From Prauserella cavernicola (GTDB lineage: Bacteria > Actinomycetota > Actinomycetes > Mycobacteriales > Pseudonocardiaceae): a stretch of 64,000 nucleotides of DNA. The position numbers and the translations under genes are program-made. Each line of letters opens with the position of its first letter. Position 1 is the stretch's first letter. The notes below the pieces were generated by a model that did no database searches, was not told the origin of the DNA, and saw only the letters and a list, made by a program, of their open reading frames with translations. Positions 36,822 through 44,580 of the stretch are shown here, one piece after another. The DNA lies in NCBI RefSeq assembly GCF_016595675.1, contig NZ_JAENJH010000003.1, positions 124,001-188,000 on the forward strand. The letters are read 5' to 3'.

Positions 36822-38329
36822 GCGCCCTCCACCCGGTCGTAGGAGCCCGCCAGCTGTTCACCACCGTTTCGGCGCAGCTCTCCCTTGGCGACCCGCTCAG
36901 ACGGTGTCATCGGCAGTGAGTCCACAAAGGTCCAATAGCGTGGAACCTTGAAATAGGCCAGCCGGGCGGCGCAGAACTCGGCCAGCCCGGCGGGATCGGG
37001 TTCGCCGTCGGCCACGACGAACGCCTTGATCTCCTCGCCGCGCAGGGCGTCCGGCACGGCGAGCACCGCCGCCGAACGCACCGCCGGGTGCAGCAGCAGC
37101 GCCCGCTCCACCTCGTCGGCGGAGACGTTCTCGCCACTGCGCCTGATCATGTCCCTGGTGCGGCCGGCGTAGAACACCCTGCCGTGCTCGTCCATCGAGG
37201 CCAGGTCACCGGTGCGGAACCAACCGCCGCGAAACGCGCGCGCCGTCGCCTCGGGATCGTCGTGGTAGCCGTGCATCAGGCCGACGCCTCTGATCAGCAG
37301 CTCGCCGGTCTCACCCCGCGGCACCGGCGAACCCTGTTCGTCGGCGATCATCGCCTCGCGCGAGGGCGTGGGCGTTCCGATGCAGCCCGAGCCCACCAGC
37401 TCGTCGTGATCGGCGGGCTCCACCCGCAGGTCGCCGCCCGTCTCGGTCATGCCGAACGCCTCGAACCACGGCACGCCCCACCGCCGCTCCAGCTCGGCGT
37501 GCAGGTCTCGTGGAATGGCCGACGCGCTGATCGCCCGCACCCGGTGCTCGCGGTCGTCCGGCGACTCCGGCATGCGCAGCAACAACGTGGGCATCAGGCC
37601 GAGGCAGTAGAACCACGTGACGCCGTGCTCGCGCACCTTGGCCCAGAACGTGGACGGATGGAACCGGTCGAGCACCACCAGCGTGGCCCCGCTCGCCAGC
37701 CCCGCCGCGACGTTCCACTGTGGATCGACGTAGTGGAACGGCTGCGCGGTGAGCAGGACGTCGTCCTCGCCAAGATGCGGGAATCCGGTGACCAGCCCCT
37801 CGGCGAGCGTGGTCCAGTACCGGTGGGGCAGCACGCAGCCCTTGGGCGCGCCCGTGGTGCCCGACGTGTACTGGACGTTCACCGGCAGCTCCGGCGCGTT
37901 CGGCGCCGCGGGCGGCGACCCGGCAGGGCGCAGCTCGTCGGGCGTCAGCACGCGCTCGACCGACGTACGCGGCGCGATGGCGGTGAGCAGCTCGGTGAAC
38001 TCCGGCGCCGTCACCACGAAGCGGGCTCCCGAATGGGCCAGTACGTGTGCGCCGTCCAGCTCGCGGTAACCGGTGTTGAGCGGCACGAGCACCGCGCCGA
38101 GCTTTGCGAGCGCCAGCCACAGCAACGGGAACTCGGGCTGGTTGCGCAGCATCACCGCCACCCGGTCACCGCGCGTTGTGCCCAGCGCGGCCAGCGCCGA
38201 GGCGAGCTCGTCGGTGCGCCGGTCGACCTCGGCGAAGGTGAGCCGCTGCCCGGTGGCGTCGAACACCCACGCCGTTCGCTCGGGCCACCGGCGCGCCGCG
38301 GTGGTGACGAGCGAGGCCAGGTCAGCCAC
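36812..38329 (-). CDS. Acyl-CoA synthetase (ANL superfamily)
   Basis: 505 residues from GTG 38329, overlapping the crotonase stop by 8 bp; the frame stays open further upstream only as a shadow of the crotonase gene. Motifs: VQYTSGTTGAPKGCVLPHR, FEAFGMTETGG, WFRTGDLASMDEHGRVFYAGRTRDMIRRSGENVSADEVE, and near the end the Lys-containing SERVAKGELRR. It resembles carnitine/crotonobetaine- or medium-chain acyl-CoA ligases. With the crotonase it activates and then hydrates or rearranges a carboxylic acid; the acid is unknown. Confidence 0.88.
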   Translation of the reverse strand: MADLASLVTTAARRWPERTAWVFDATGQRLTFAEVDRRTDELASALAALGTTRGDRVAVMLRNQPEFPLLWLALAKLGAVLVPLNTGYRELDGAHVLAHSGARFVVTAPEFTELLTAIAPRTSVERVLTPDELRPAGSPPAAPNAPELPVNVQYTSGTTGAPKGCVLPHRYWTTLAEGLVTGFPHLGEDDVLLTAQPFHYVDPQWNVAAGLASGATLVVLDRFHPSTFWAKVREHGVTWFYCLGLMPTLLLRMPESPDDREHRVRAISASAIPRDLHAELERRWGVPWFEAFGMTETGGDLRVEPADHDELVGSGCIGTPTPSREAMIADEQGSPVPRGETGELLIRGVGLMHGYHDDPEATARAFRGGWFRTGDLASMDEHGRVFYAGRTRDMIRRSGENVSADEVERALLLHPAVRSAAVLAVPDALRGEEIKAFVVADGEPDPAGLAEFCAARLAYFKVPRYWTFVDSLPMTPSERVAKGELRRNGGEQLAGSYDRVEGAWL

Positions 38330-39068
38330 GGGCCCGGAACTCCTCCGTCGTCCTGGCGACCTCCGGCGAGCCGTCCGTGAGCAGCGCGTGGCTGATCTCC
38401 AGTTCCAGCGCCGTCTCCACCGCGCTGTCGACTCCCCGGTCGATCGCCCGCTTGGCGAGCGTGACCGCGGCCCGCGGCTTTCCGGCCAGCTGCCGGGCCC
38501 AGTCCATCGAGAACTCCAGTAACTCGTCGCGCGCCACGCGCCTGTTGACCAGGCCCATGCCCTTCGCGACGGCCGAGTCGACGCGCTCGCCGAGCAGCAC
38601 CAGTTCCTTGGCCTTCGCAGGACCGACCAGCAGCGGGAGCAGGCGCGACGCCGCGCCCGTGACGCTGAGGCCGAGGGTGGCCTCGGGGAAGCCGAACACC
38701 GCGTCGTCGGCCGCGACCACCAGATCGCAGCCCAGTGCGAACTCCGCACCCGCGCCGATGGCGTAGCCGTGCACCGCGGCGATCACCGGCTGCGGCAGCC
38801 CGCGCAGCCTGCGGGTGACGTCCTGGAGCCGCTCGAGCCGGACCCTCGCGTCGCCGTCGGCGGTGGGCGCCTTGAGGTCGTGGCCGGCGCAGAACGCGCG
38901 GCCCCTGCCCGCCAGCACCACCGCGCGAACGCTCTCGTCGGCGGCCACTCTGTCCAGCGCTGTGAGCAGGTCGTCGACGAGCTCCGGCGACACGGCGTTG
39001 AGCCGGTCGGGCCGGTTCAACCAGACGAGCGCGACGCCCTCGGCGATGTTCAGCTCCACGGTCTCCAT
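38322..39068 (-). CDS. Enoyl-CoA hydratase/isomerase (crotonase)
   Basis: 248 residues from ATG 39068. Crotonase features: LNRPDRLNAVSPEL, AVVLAGRGRAFCAGHDLK (oxyanion hole), and AVHGYAIGAGAEFALGCDLVVAADDAVFGFPEATLGL. Of the two usual catalytic glutamates, one aligns with GAEFALGC and the other region reads PEATLGL. First gene of the crotonase-ligase-tetR-hypothetical operon, with the shared operator 18 bp upstream. Confidence 0.9.
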   Translation of the reverse strand: METVELNIAEGVALVWLNRPDRLNAVSPELVDDLLTALDRVAADESVRAVVLAGRGRAFCAGHDLKAPTADGDARVRLERLQDVTRRLRGLPQPVIAAVHGYAIGAGAEFALGCDLVVAADDAVFGFPEATLGLSVTGAASRLLPLLVGPAKAKELVLLGERVDSAVAKGMGLVNRRVARDELLEFSMDWARQLAGKPRAAVTLAKRAIDRGVDSAVETALELEISHALLTDGSPEVARTTEEFRARG

Positions 39069-39086
39069 GTACCGCAGCCTAGGCGA

Positions 39087-39104
39087 ACCGATCGATCGAT
39101 CGGT
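39087..39104. promoter_or_regulatory. Perfect 18-bp palindrome, shared operator
   Basis: ACCGATCGATCGATCGGT is a perfect palindrome in the middle of the 48-bp gap between the divergent crotonase (39068) and GNAT (39117) genes. Its last T is also the first base of TAGCCT, a -10 box 7 nt before the GNAT ATG, so a bound dimer would block both promoters. Confidence 0.75.
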
Positions 39105-39116
39105 AGCCTCTTGCGG

Positions 39117-39560
39117 ATGGGAGTACGGGATGCCAAGGCCGACGACATCGACGAGATCTGCGCGCTCATCGAGGAGCACGCAGCGTACGAGGGCAAGAAC
39201 GACCTGATGCTCGACCGCGCCGAGATGGCCGAGCACCTGTTCGGGCCGGACCCGAAGGCCTGGGTGCTGATGGCCGAGTCGGAGGGCGAGGTGGCGGGCA
39301 TGGCGTTCTGCTCGTGGAACTTCTCCACCTGGGAGGCACGGCCCGGCATCTGGCTCGACGACATCTTCGTCCGGCCCGCGTTCCGGCGACATGGCCTCGG
39401 TGGAGAGCTGCTCACCGAGCTGCGCGCCCGCACGAGCGGCAGGGTGGAGTGGGACATGCAGGAAGGCAACGAACGCGCGGCCGGGTTCTACGCCCAGCTC
39501 GGTGCCGAGCCGGTGCCCGGGTGGATTCGGTATCGTTGGCGGCCTGACCTGGCCCGATGA
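39117..39560 (+). CDS. GNAT family N-acetyltransferase
   Basis: 147 residues from ATG 39117 (leaderless by its -10 box). Acetyl-CoA-binding motif A is visible as IWLDDIFVRPAFRRHGLGGELLTEL, followed by motif B EWDMQEGNERAAGFYAQLGAEPV. It resembles diamine/polyamine-type small GNATs, but the acceptor is unknown. It shares its operator with the crotonase operon, so the two sides may respond to the same signal. A DtxR gene follows 21 bp later. Confidence 0.85.
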   Translation: MGVRDAKADDIDEICALIEEHAAYEGKNDLMLDRAEMAEHLFGPDPKAWVLMAESEGEVAGMAFCSWNFSTWEARPGIWLDDIFVRPAFRRHGLGGELLTELRARTSGRVEWDMQEGNERAAGFYAQLGAEPVPGWIRYRWRPDLAR

Positions 39561-39581
39561 TGCGTGAAAGGTGTCCGTATC

Positions 39582-40265
39582 GTGGAGGACATGGCAGACC
39601 GGCGTTCGTCCTCGATCGAGGACTACATGCGGGCCATCTACGGTCTGGTCGAGCGCGGTGAGCCAGTCACCAACACCTCACTGGCGGCGCGGCTCGAGGT
39701 GAGCCCGTCGTCGGCGTCGGGAATGGTGACCAAGCTGTCGCAGCAGGGACTCGTGGCCCACGTGCCGTACCGCGGCATCGAGCTCACCCCCGACGGCAGG
39801 CAGCTGGCCCGGTCGGTGCTGCGCAGGCACCGGCTGATCGAGTCGTACCTGGTGTCGGAGCTGGGCTACACCTGGGACGAGGTGCACAGCGAGGCCGACC
39901 TGCTAGAGCACGTGGTGTCCGACCTGCTCGTGGAGCGGATCGCGGCGAAGCTCGGCAACCCGGTGCGCGACCCGCACGGCGACCCCATCCCGGCCGTGGA
40001 CGGCAGCGTCGAGGAGCTGTCCACGCGCCTGCTCGACGACCTGCCCGCGGGCTCGATCGGCGAGATCGTGCGCGTGTGGGACACCGATCCGGATCTGCTG
40101 CGGTACCTGGCCGACCGGTGCATCACGCTGGGTGATCGGATCGAGGTGGTCGAGCGGCAGCCGTTCGGCGGCCCCGTGGTGGTCAAGGTGGGCCCCGCCG
40201 CCGAGGCGGCCACCCACGCCCTGGGCACGGAAATCGCCCAAGCCCTGTCGGTAACCCTCCGCTAA
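39582..40265 (+). CDS. DtxR/IdeR family metal-dependent regulator
   Basis: About 227 residues from GTG 39582 (GAAAGG upstream); ATG 39591 is an alternative. Winged helix SIEDYMRAIYGLVERGEPVTNTSLAARLEVSPSSASGMVTKLSQQGLV, then the metal/dimerisation domain RRHRLIESYLVSELGYTWDEVHSEADLLEHVVSDLLVERI, then an SH3-like FeoA domain. The His/Glu/Asp spacing is that of metal-binding DtxR members. The manganese (MntR/SirR) or iron branch cannot be separated by eye. A 21-bp repeat array begins 50 bp after its stop. Confidence 0.88.
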   Translation: MEDMADRRSSSIEDYMRAIYGLVERGEPVTNTSLAARLEVSPSSASGMVTKLSQQGLVAHVPYRGIELTPDGRQLARSVLRRHRLIESYLVSELGYTWDEVHSEADLLEHVVSDLLVERIAAKLGNPVRDPHGDPIPAVDGSVEELSTRLLDDLPAGSIGEIVRVWDTDPDLLRYLADRCITLGDRIEVVERQPFGGPVVVKVGPAAEAATHALGTEIAQALSVTLR

Positions 40266-40314
40266 CCACCCACCCCGGGCGCGGCCCCGGGGGCGCGGCG
40301 GCGCCGCTGGCGCC

Positions 40315-40627
40315 GCGAGTCCCCCGCTCCGGTGCGCGAGTCCCCCGCTGACGCGTGCGAGTGGCCCATTCCGGCGCACGAGTTCCCCGCTGGGGCTTGC
40401 GAGTGCCCCGCGCCTGCGCACGAGTGGCCCGCTGGAGCAGGCGAGTGGCCCACACGGGCGCGAGTCCCCCGCTCGGGCGCGCGAGTTCCCCGCTGGGGCG
40501 CGCGAGTTCCCCGCTGGGGCGCGCGAGTCGTGCATTCAGGCTCGCGAGTTGTGTGCTCTGGATCGCGAGTCGTGCAGTCCAGACCGCGAGTTGTGCGTCC
40601 CCGACTTCGAGATCCGCATAGGGATCG
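40315..40627 (+). repeat. 21-bp repeat array, left block (15 units, GCGAGT forward)
   Basis: Fifteen units in strict 21-bp phase, except one of 19 bp at 40441. Each starts GCGAGT (or ACGAGT), with a variable 15-bp remainder. Ten units continue C-rich (CCCCCGCT, TTCCCCGCT or GGCCC types) and four later ones continue CGTGC or TGTGY; the last is decayed. The units read in the same direction as the DtxR gene that ends 50 bp before. Heptad open frames in several phases are by-products of the 21-bp period. Confidence 0.9.
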
Positions 40628-40699
40628 TGCCGCGCGCGTTCCGTTGCGCATTCCCGGTGTTCGGGTCCGTGTGGTGGACGATCGGCGTTGCACGGGCAT
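40628..40699. other. Centre between the inverted repeat blocks
   Basis: About 72 bp separate the forward and reverse blocks. A few positions keep traces of the 21-bp unit, but no complete unit or gene is visible. Confidence 0.4.
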
Positions 40700-40972
40700 T
40701 TGCTGGATCGCGCAACTCGCGCCCGGGAACGGGGGACTCGCGTGCCTCGACGCGGGACTCGCGAACTCGAGCGGGGAACTCGCGTGCCGCAACGGGGGAC
40801 TCGCGATTGCGAGCGCACGACACGCGCGCCGGAGCGCACGACACGCGCGCCGGAGCGCACGATACGCGGGCCGGGCGGACGTATTCGGGTGCGGGAGTGG
40901 GGAACTCGCTTGCTGGAGTGGGGGACTCGCGCGTCTGGGCGGGGGACTCGCGGGCCGGAGCGGGGGACTCGC
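40700..40972 (-). repeat. 21-bp repeat array, right block (13 units, inverted)
   Basis: Thirteen units in exact 21-bp phase, each ending ACTCGC on the plus strand (GCGAGT on the other strand), at 40720, 40741, 40762 and so on to 40972. Three units near 40825-40867 are the GCACGACACGC variant, and one at 40888 is decayed. The block is inverted relative to the left one and ends about 107 bp before the HTH gene. Confidence 0.9.
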
Positions 40973-41079
40973 GGGGTCGGCTTGGCGGGGCGTTCGGGCT
41001 GACAAGGGACCTTCGCCCCTTACGGGGGTGCGCGCGCCGCTCATACGTTGAATCGGATCCTCGATGGGCGGGAGCAGCG

Positions 41080-41421
41080 ATGACCGGTCAGCGAACACAA
41101 CAGATGGACCGGGGCCAGGGCGCTGCGCGCGAGGTGGAGTCGCTTCTGGCGACCGGGCCTTTCGCCGCGGCGCTCCGAGCGGCGATACGCGCACGGGGCC
41201 TGGGGCTCGAGCGGATCCAGTACCGGCTTCGCCGACGCGGCGTGCCGGTGAGCCTGGCGACGCTGAGTCACTGGCAGTCCGGCCGGTGCCGTCCTGAGCG
41301 CCCCGGGTCCCTGGCGGCACTGAAGTACCTCGAGGAGGTGCTCGAGGTGCCGCAGGGTTCCTTACTCCGGCTACTTGCCGTCGAAAACGGCGGCCAGCGC
41401 GTCACGCAGATGCGTCAGTGA
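41080..41421 (+). CDS. Small helix-turn-helix protein (XRE-like, possibly truncated)
   Basis: 113 residues from ATG 41080, with a GGGCGGGAG site 5 nt upstream. The central part FAAALRAAIRARGLGLERIQYRLRRRGVPVSLATLSHWQSGRCRPERPGSLAALKYLEEVLEVPQGSLLRLL is an XRE-like DNA-binding domain found at the N-terminus of longer actinobacterial regulators. The C-terminal domain of such proteins is missing; the gene ends 51 bp inside the convergent aminotransferase gene. It may be a truncated relative or a functional stand-alone DNA-binding protein. Confidence 0.7.
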   Translation: MTGQRTQQMDRGQGAAREVESLLATGPFAAALRAAIRARGLGLERIQYRLRRRGVPVSLATLSHWQSGRCRPERPGSLAALKYLEEVLEVPQGSLLRLLAVENGGQRVTQMRQ

Positions 41422-42600
41422 GCGCTGGATCCACGGCAGCGTGACGGGGTCGGCGCTGCGCAGTGCCGTGCGGCGCTGTTCGGCGTCGGCTCCGTAGAGG
41501 AGGCTGGTCGCGGCCCGGAACCGCAGTGCTCCGGGATCGTCTCCGAACTCGGAACCGGCCAGCACTCCGACGCCGTGGTGGTCGAGCAGATGCTCGGCGA
41601 GCTGGGTGCTCGTGCGAAAACCCTTGGACCGCAACGGTTCCAGGTCCGGGTAGAGGTAGAACCCTGCCCGTGGCGGGCGGCAGGTCGCGCCCGCGGCCGT
41701 GAACTCCGCGTGGACCGCGCGGGCGACAGCGCCGTGCAGCGCCCGGCTCGCGTCGATGTGGGCGCGGACCTCGGGCGGCTCGCCGAGCACGTACGTGGCC
41801 ACCTCCTGCATGGGTGCGGGCAGGCTGGACCACACCTCGCTCGCCACGCCGACGAGCGCCGCGCGCACGTCCGGCCGTGGCACGCGGGCGAAGCCGATGC
41901 GGTAGCCGCCGAGCGCCATGTTCTTGCTGAGCCCTGCCGTGACAATGGTCCGCTCCGGCAGTTCCGTGGCGGGGCTGTGCACGGCCGTGGAGTCGTGGAC
42001 GAGGTCGCGGTAGATCTCGTCGGAGAGCACGGTGAGCCCGTGATTCGCCGCGACGGCGCACACGTCCTTGACCAGCGCCGCGTCGGCGAGTGTCCCGGTG
42101 GGGTTGTCGGGCACGGTCAGGATCAGCACGCCGGGCTCGGCGCCGTCCTTGCGGGCGCGCGTCAGTTCCCGGTCGAGCACCTCGGGATCGGGCACGCCGC
42201 CCGCGGCCTCGGGCACGGCAACGCCGAGCACGCGCTTGCCGACCAGCGCCGCCTGCGCCGCGTAGCTGACCCACGACGGCTGAGGGAGCACCAGGTCGCC
42301 GGGCAGTACGGCCAGCACGCCGAAGAGCAGCGCCTTGCTGCCGGGGGCCAGCACCACGTCGTCGGCGTCGGTCGGCAGGCCCCGCCTCGTGAAGTAGCCC
42401 GCCGCGGCCTGCCTCGCCTCGGCCGAGCCGACGACGGAGCCGTACTCGTTGCGATGGGCCGCGTTCGCGAGGACGTCGCGGACCTCGGGCAGTACCGGCA
42501 GGCCTGCCTCGCCGAAGCCGAGGTGCAGCACCTGCTCGCCCGCGGCGCGCTTGGCCTGTAGCCGCTCGTTGATGGCCAGGGTCGCGGAGTGCTTGATCAC
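41371..42600 (-). CDS. PLP-dependent aminotransferase, class I/II
   Basis: 409 residues, fold type I. Cofactor-binding landmarks: PDNPTG (Asn contacting PLP), LSDEIYRDL (Asp to the pyridine N), and GLSKNMALGGYRIGF with the Schiff-base Lys and phosphate-binding Arg. LHLGFGEAGLPVLPEV is the usual opening of the aspartate aminotransferase/alanine-valine type. The substrate is not known. Its 3' end overlaps the convergent HTH gene by 51 bp. A regulatory inverted repeat surrounds its start region. Confidence 0.88.
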   Translation of the reverse strand: MIKHSATLAINERLQAKRAAGEQVLHLGFGEAGLPVLPEVRDVLANAAHRNEYGSVVGSAEARQAAAGYFTRRGLPTDADDVVLAPGSKALLFGVLAVLPGDLVLPQPSWVSYAAQAALVGKRVLGVAVPEAAGGVPDPEVLDRELTRARKDGAEPGVLILTVPDNPTGTLADAALVKDVCAVAANHGLTVLSDEIYRDLVHDSTAVHSPATELPERTIVTAGLSKNMALGGYRIGFARVPRPDVRAALVGVASEVWSSLPAPMQEVATYVLGEPPEVRAHIDASRALHGAVARAVHAEFTAAGATCRPPRAGFYLYPDLEPLRSKGFRTSTQLAEHLLDHHGVGVLAGSEFGDDPGALRFRAATSLLYGADAEQRRTALRSADPVTLPWIQRSLTHLRDALAAVFDGK

Positions 42601-42601
42601 G

Positions 42602-42651
42602 AAATTGCCTCCCTTGGTTGCGTAAAGGATAGCTAAGGCAATTTTGATTGC
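42602..42651. promoter_or_regulatory. Inverted repeats upstream of the aminotransferase
   Basis: AAATTGCCT (42602-42610) and AGGCAATTT (42636-42644) are perfect 9-bp inverted arms 25 bp apart. GCAAT-TTTG-ATTGC (42638-42651) overlaps the second arm. The first arm begins 2 bp from the aminotransferase ATG. AT content is high compared with the flanks, as expected of a promoter/operator. Confidence 0.55.
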
Positions 42652-42658
42652 AAACGGC

Positions 42659-43324
42659 CTATCGAGGGACGAGTCCGCTCTCGTAGGCCACGATCACCAG
42701 CTGCGCCCGGTCCCGCGCCGCGAGCTTGGCCAGCAGCCTGCCGATGTGGGTCTTCACCGTGGCGAGGCTGAGGTGCAGCTCGGCCGCGATCTCGGTGTTG
42801 GAGAGCCCGGCGGCGATGAGCGTGAGCACCTCGCGCTCGCGCGCGGTCACATCGTCGAGCCGGCGAGCGAGCGGGCGGGGGCGCTCGGCGGGGCGGCGCG
42901 CGAACTCCTCGATGAGCCTGCGCGTGACGCTCGGTGCCAGCAGCGCGTCGCCCGCCGCCACCACGCGGATCGCCGAGAGCAGTTCGGCCGGCGGCGTGTC
43001 CTTGAGCAGGAAACCGCTCGCCCCGGCCCGCAGCGCCGCGTAGACGTAGGAGTCCAGGTCGAACGTCGTGAGGATCAGCACGCGCACGCCGCTGGTCTGC
43101 GCGGCCCTGGTGATCAGGCCCGTCGCTTCGATGCCGTCCATGTCGGGCATGCGCACGTCCATCAGCACCACGTCGGGCCGCTGCCTGCGCGCGATGTCGA
43201 CGGCCTCGACGCCGGTGGCGGCCTCACCGACCACCGTCAGGTCGGGGGCGCTGTCCACCAGCATGCCGAAGCTGCCGCGCACCAGCGCCTGGTCGTCGGC
43301 GACCACCACCCTCAACTCACGCAC
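42659..43324 (-). CDS. Response regulator, NarL/LuxR family
   Basis: 221 residues. Receiver domain with the acidic pair ADD near the start, phospho-acceptor Asp in PDVVLMDVRMPDMDG, Thr in ILTTFD and Lys in FLLKDTPP; then a LuxR helix-turn-helix ending LTLIAAGLSNTEIAAELHLSLATVKTHIGRLLAKL. It is downstream of its kinase with an 8-bp overlap. The divergent ABC transporter starting at 44581 is the natural target. Confidence 0.92.
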   Translation of the reverse strand: MRELRVVVADDQALVRGSFGMLVDSAPDLTVVGEAATGVEAVDIARRQRPDVVLMDVRMPDMDGIEATGLITRAAQTSGVRVLILTTFDLDSYVYAALRAGASGFLLKDTPPAELLSAIRVVAAGDALLAPSVTRRLIEEFARRPAERPRPLARRLDDVTAREREVLTLIAAGLSNTEIAAELHLSLATVKTHIGRLLAKLAARDRAQLVIVAYESGLVPR

Positions 43325-44450
43325 CCGGCAGCACCACCGACACCGCGAACCCGCCGTCGGGCCGGGGCCCTGCGCTGAACGTGCCGCCGTACACCGAGAC
43401 CCGTTCGCGCATCCCGATCAGGCCGTGTCCCGGCTGGCCGTCGCACTGGGCCTTGCCGTCGTCGACCACGTCGATCCGCAGCGTGCCCTTCTCGGCCGTG
43501 ACGGTGACCCGGCAGCGCGCGGGTGCCGCGTGCTTGACCACGTTGGTCAGCGCTTCCTGCACGATCCGGTAGGTCGTGAGCCCGAGCCCGTCGGCCAGCC
43601 CGTCCGGCACGCGCACCTCCAGGTCGACGCGCACCCCGGCCAATCGGGCGCGTTCGGCCAGCTCACCGAGGCCCGAGAGGCCGGGAGCGGGCGCGAGCAC
43701 GGCGTCGGTGTGTTCGCCGCGCAGCACTCCGAGCACGGCGCGCATCTCGGTGAGTGCCTCGCGCGTGGTGGTCTCGATGACGCCGAGCGCGGCGCGGGCC
43801 TGCTCGGGGCGCTCCGCCGAGACGTGGTGCGCGACGCCGGCCTTGACGGCGACCAGGCTCATGCTGTGGGCCACCACGTCGTGCAGCTCCCGCGCGATGC
43901 GCAGCCGCTCCTCGACCACGGCCTCACGGGCTCGTTGCTCCGTCGCGAGCACCGCGTACTGCTCGCGTTCGCGCCGGGCTCGCCCGAGCATCCACGCGGC
44001 GCCGAGGATGGTCCAGCCCAGCGCGATGGTCGCGACCCCGGTCTGGACGGGCAGTGACAAGCTCGCCCCGAACGCGAATGCCAGTGCCAGCCCGAGCGCG
44101 GGAATCGAGAGCCGTCTCGGCTCCCGCGCGGCCACCAGGTGCAGCGGCATGGCCAGCGCGAACGCCGTGATCCACATGCCGCCGCCGAGCGCGCACAGCA
44201 GCGACAGCACCAGGCTCGCGGCGAACATGGGCAGTGGCCAGATCCGGCGCAGCAGCACGGGGATCGCGATGCCGTAGGCGGCGAGAACGCTCAGCCACAG
44301 CGGCAGCGGGCCGTCGTGGCCCCAGTTGCCCGCGTACAGGTTGCCGACAGCAGTGAACGCGAGCACGGCACCGACGGCGCCGTCGAACACGACGAGGTGG
44401 CTCCGGCGCAGCCTGCCGGTGAGCAGCGGGCGGGCGTCGAGATCGGGCAC
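43317..44450 (-). CDS. Sensor histidine kinase, HisKA_3 type
   Basis: 377 residues. N-terminal helices (about 20-165) form a membrane sensor, with LRIARELHDVVAHSMSLVAVKAG as the phospho-acceptor box and a GHGLIGMRERVSVYGG G-box at the end of the HATPase domain. It works with the response regulator encoded directly downstream (8-bp overlap). The ABC transporter divergently encoded 130 bp away is probably regulated by this pair, as in other drug or bacteriocin response systems. Confidence 0.9.
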   Translation of the reverse strand: MPDLDARPLLTGRLRRSHLVVFDGAVGAVLAFTAVGNLYAGNWGHDGPLPLWLSVLAAYGIAIPVLLRRIWPLPMFAASLVLSLLCALGGGMWITAFALAMPLHLVAAREPRRLSIPALGLALAFAFGASLSLPVQTGVATIALGWTILGAAWMLGRARREREQYAVLATEQRAREAVVEERLRIARELHDVVAHSMSLVAVKAGVAHHVSAERPEQARAALGVIETTTREALTEMRAVLGVLRGEHTDAVLAPAPGLSGLGELAERARLAGVRVDLEVRVPDGLADGLGLTTYRIVQEALTNVVKHAAPARCRVTVTAEKGTLRIDVVDDGKAQCDGQPGHGLIGMRERVSVYGGTFSAGPRPDGGFAVSVVLPGA

Positions 44451-44580
44451 TCCCCGACGGTAGCGCTTTCCCAGGGCGATGGATCGGACCAGCGGCCGTC
44501 ATACCCAGGTCTGATTCGCTCGGCGCGGACCAGGCCGAGGTCCGATGTGCTCGAGCGCGCGATCCGTGAGTGTCGTGGTC

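Noticed and set aside
36812-38749. Extended 645-codon frame for the acyl-CoA synthetase
   Set aside because: The first 140 codons are an out-of-phase shadow of the crotonase gene; the GTG at 38329 gives the normal family start.
40315-40627. CRISPR array
   Set aside because: Units are tandem with no spacers; only six bases are constant per 21 bp, and no cas genes are present.
40183-41320. Long open frames with heptad repeats across the 40.3-41.0 kb array (both strands, up to about 350 codons)
   Set aside because: The 21-bp period equals seven codons, so any phase lacking a stop stays open and gives a fake heptad-repeat protein. Several frames on both strands are open at once and none has a ribosome site or family similarity.
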